Assembly (NCBI GenBank): GCA_014380825.1
Contig: JACMJD010000345.1
Span: 1 to 6,233 of the forward strand
Source of the DNA: Phycisphaerae bacterium
Lineage (GTDB): Bacteria > Planctomycetota > Phycisphaerae > Tepidisphaerales > Tepidisphaeraceae
Direction of reading: 5' to 3'
Length of the DNA: 6,233 nt
Below, in pieces: positions 5,925-6,233 of this stretch (positions are counted from its first letter, which is position 1; each line of letters begins with the position of its first letter). The notes beneath the pieces were generated by a model that was given only the letters and a program-made list of their open reading frames with translations, was not told the origin of the DNA and searched no databases. Made by a program: the position numbers and the translations under genes.

Positions 5925-6233
5925 TCACTTCGACGGCGCCGTCGTCGGCATCGCGAAACGCTGATCGGGCATATCCGGATTCACTTCGATCTTGTCGATC
6001 TTGTAGACGAACTTCTGCGCCGGCGCGTTCGGCGGGTTGATCTCGACGACCGATGTGAACGGGAACATCACGCCGTCGACTTTCTTATAGTCGGACAGTG
6101 TCTGCGAGAACGCCCCGCCGGGGCCGTCGCCGGTGATGCGGGATTCGAGGAACGTGTCGACGGCGAGGTAATGATTTCGTACGTCGCCCGTACCGGCGCG
6201 GGTGACCTGCACCTTGTAGCAGTCCTTGCCGTC
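5925..6233 (-). CDS. C-terminal part of a probable LolA-like lipoprotein-sorting-family protein (runs off right edge)
   Basis: The frame is open from the right edge (DGKDCYKVQVTRAG...) to a TGA at 5925-5927, giving 102 codons; the N-terminus is outside the window. The pattern reads as successive beta strands: a 'Gk-cYkv-v' strand, a strand with 'yLAVDTFLESR', then 'LSDYKKVDGVMFPFTSVVEI' and a terminal 'IDKIEVNPDMPDQRFAMP'. This order (modified substrate, sugar or lipid carrier cue, 'DY+kVdGvmfP', 'i.k++vN..+pd..F..P') is typical of outer-membrane lipoprotein-sorting (LolA/LolB-fold) proteins, which carry lipids or lipoproteins in the periplasm. In this lineage such domains also appear at the end of larger periplasmic proteins. 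A GTG at 6212 is an internal codon, not a start. It converges on the co-chaperone gene with 21 bp between stops, and I see no clear terminator there. Confidence 0.55.
   Translation of the reverse strand, partial: DGKDCYKVQVTRAGTGDVRNHYLAVDTFLESRITGDGPGGAFSQTLSDYKKVDGVMFPFTSVVEINPPNAPAQKFVYKIDKIEVNPDMPDQRFAMPTTAPSK

Overview
The window is GC-rich, densely coding bacterial DNA holding five complete genes and two genes cut by the window edges. Codon use is strongly GC-biased, so many long but spurious antisense reading frames appear. The taxon cannot be fixed from the sequence alone. A Ser/Thr/Gly-rich secreted protein, a very large CHASE2-adenylate cyclase, and a LolA-like protein with a lineage-variable C-terminus would suit a Planctomycetota-type Gram-negative bacterium, but this is a low-confidence inference.

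Layout: (1) 1-588, minus strand: the N-terminal 196 codons of a secreted, low-complexity beta-rich protein that runs off the left edge. (2) 589-818: a divergent intergenic region with short direct repeats and no convincing sigma-70 promoter. (3) 819-3662, plus: a 947-residue membrane-bound CHASE2 class III nucleotidyl cyclase with all six canonical catalytic residues. (4) 3684-4372, plus: a vapBC-type toxin-antitoxin cassette. It has a near-consensus promoter, an operator-like inverted repeat, two adjacent 8-bp tandem duplications and a TGATG overlap between antitoxin and toxin. (5) 4396-4845, minus: a small CoA-binding Rossmann protein (YccU/CoA_binding_2 type), convergent with vapC. (6) 4887-5903, plus: a zinc-finger-less DnaJ/CbpA-type co-chaperone, divergent from the CoA-binding gene across only 41 bp. 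(7) 5925-6233, minus: the C-terminal part of a probable LolA-like outer-membrane lipoprotein-sorting-family protein that runs off the right edge.

The genes do not form one pathway. The cyclase would turn an extracytoplasmic cue into cAMP (or another cyclic nucleotide). The toxin-antitoxin pair is a self-contained module with its own promoter. The co-chaperone is a housekeeping stress function. I see no rRNA, tRNA, CRISPR array, insertion sequence or phage gene. I do not see a clearly new multi-gene system. The most unusual items are the enlarged CHASE2 sensor and the duplicated, possibly leaderless, control region of the toxin-antitoxin pair.
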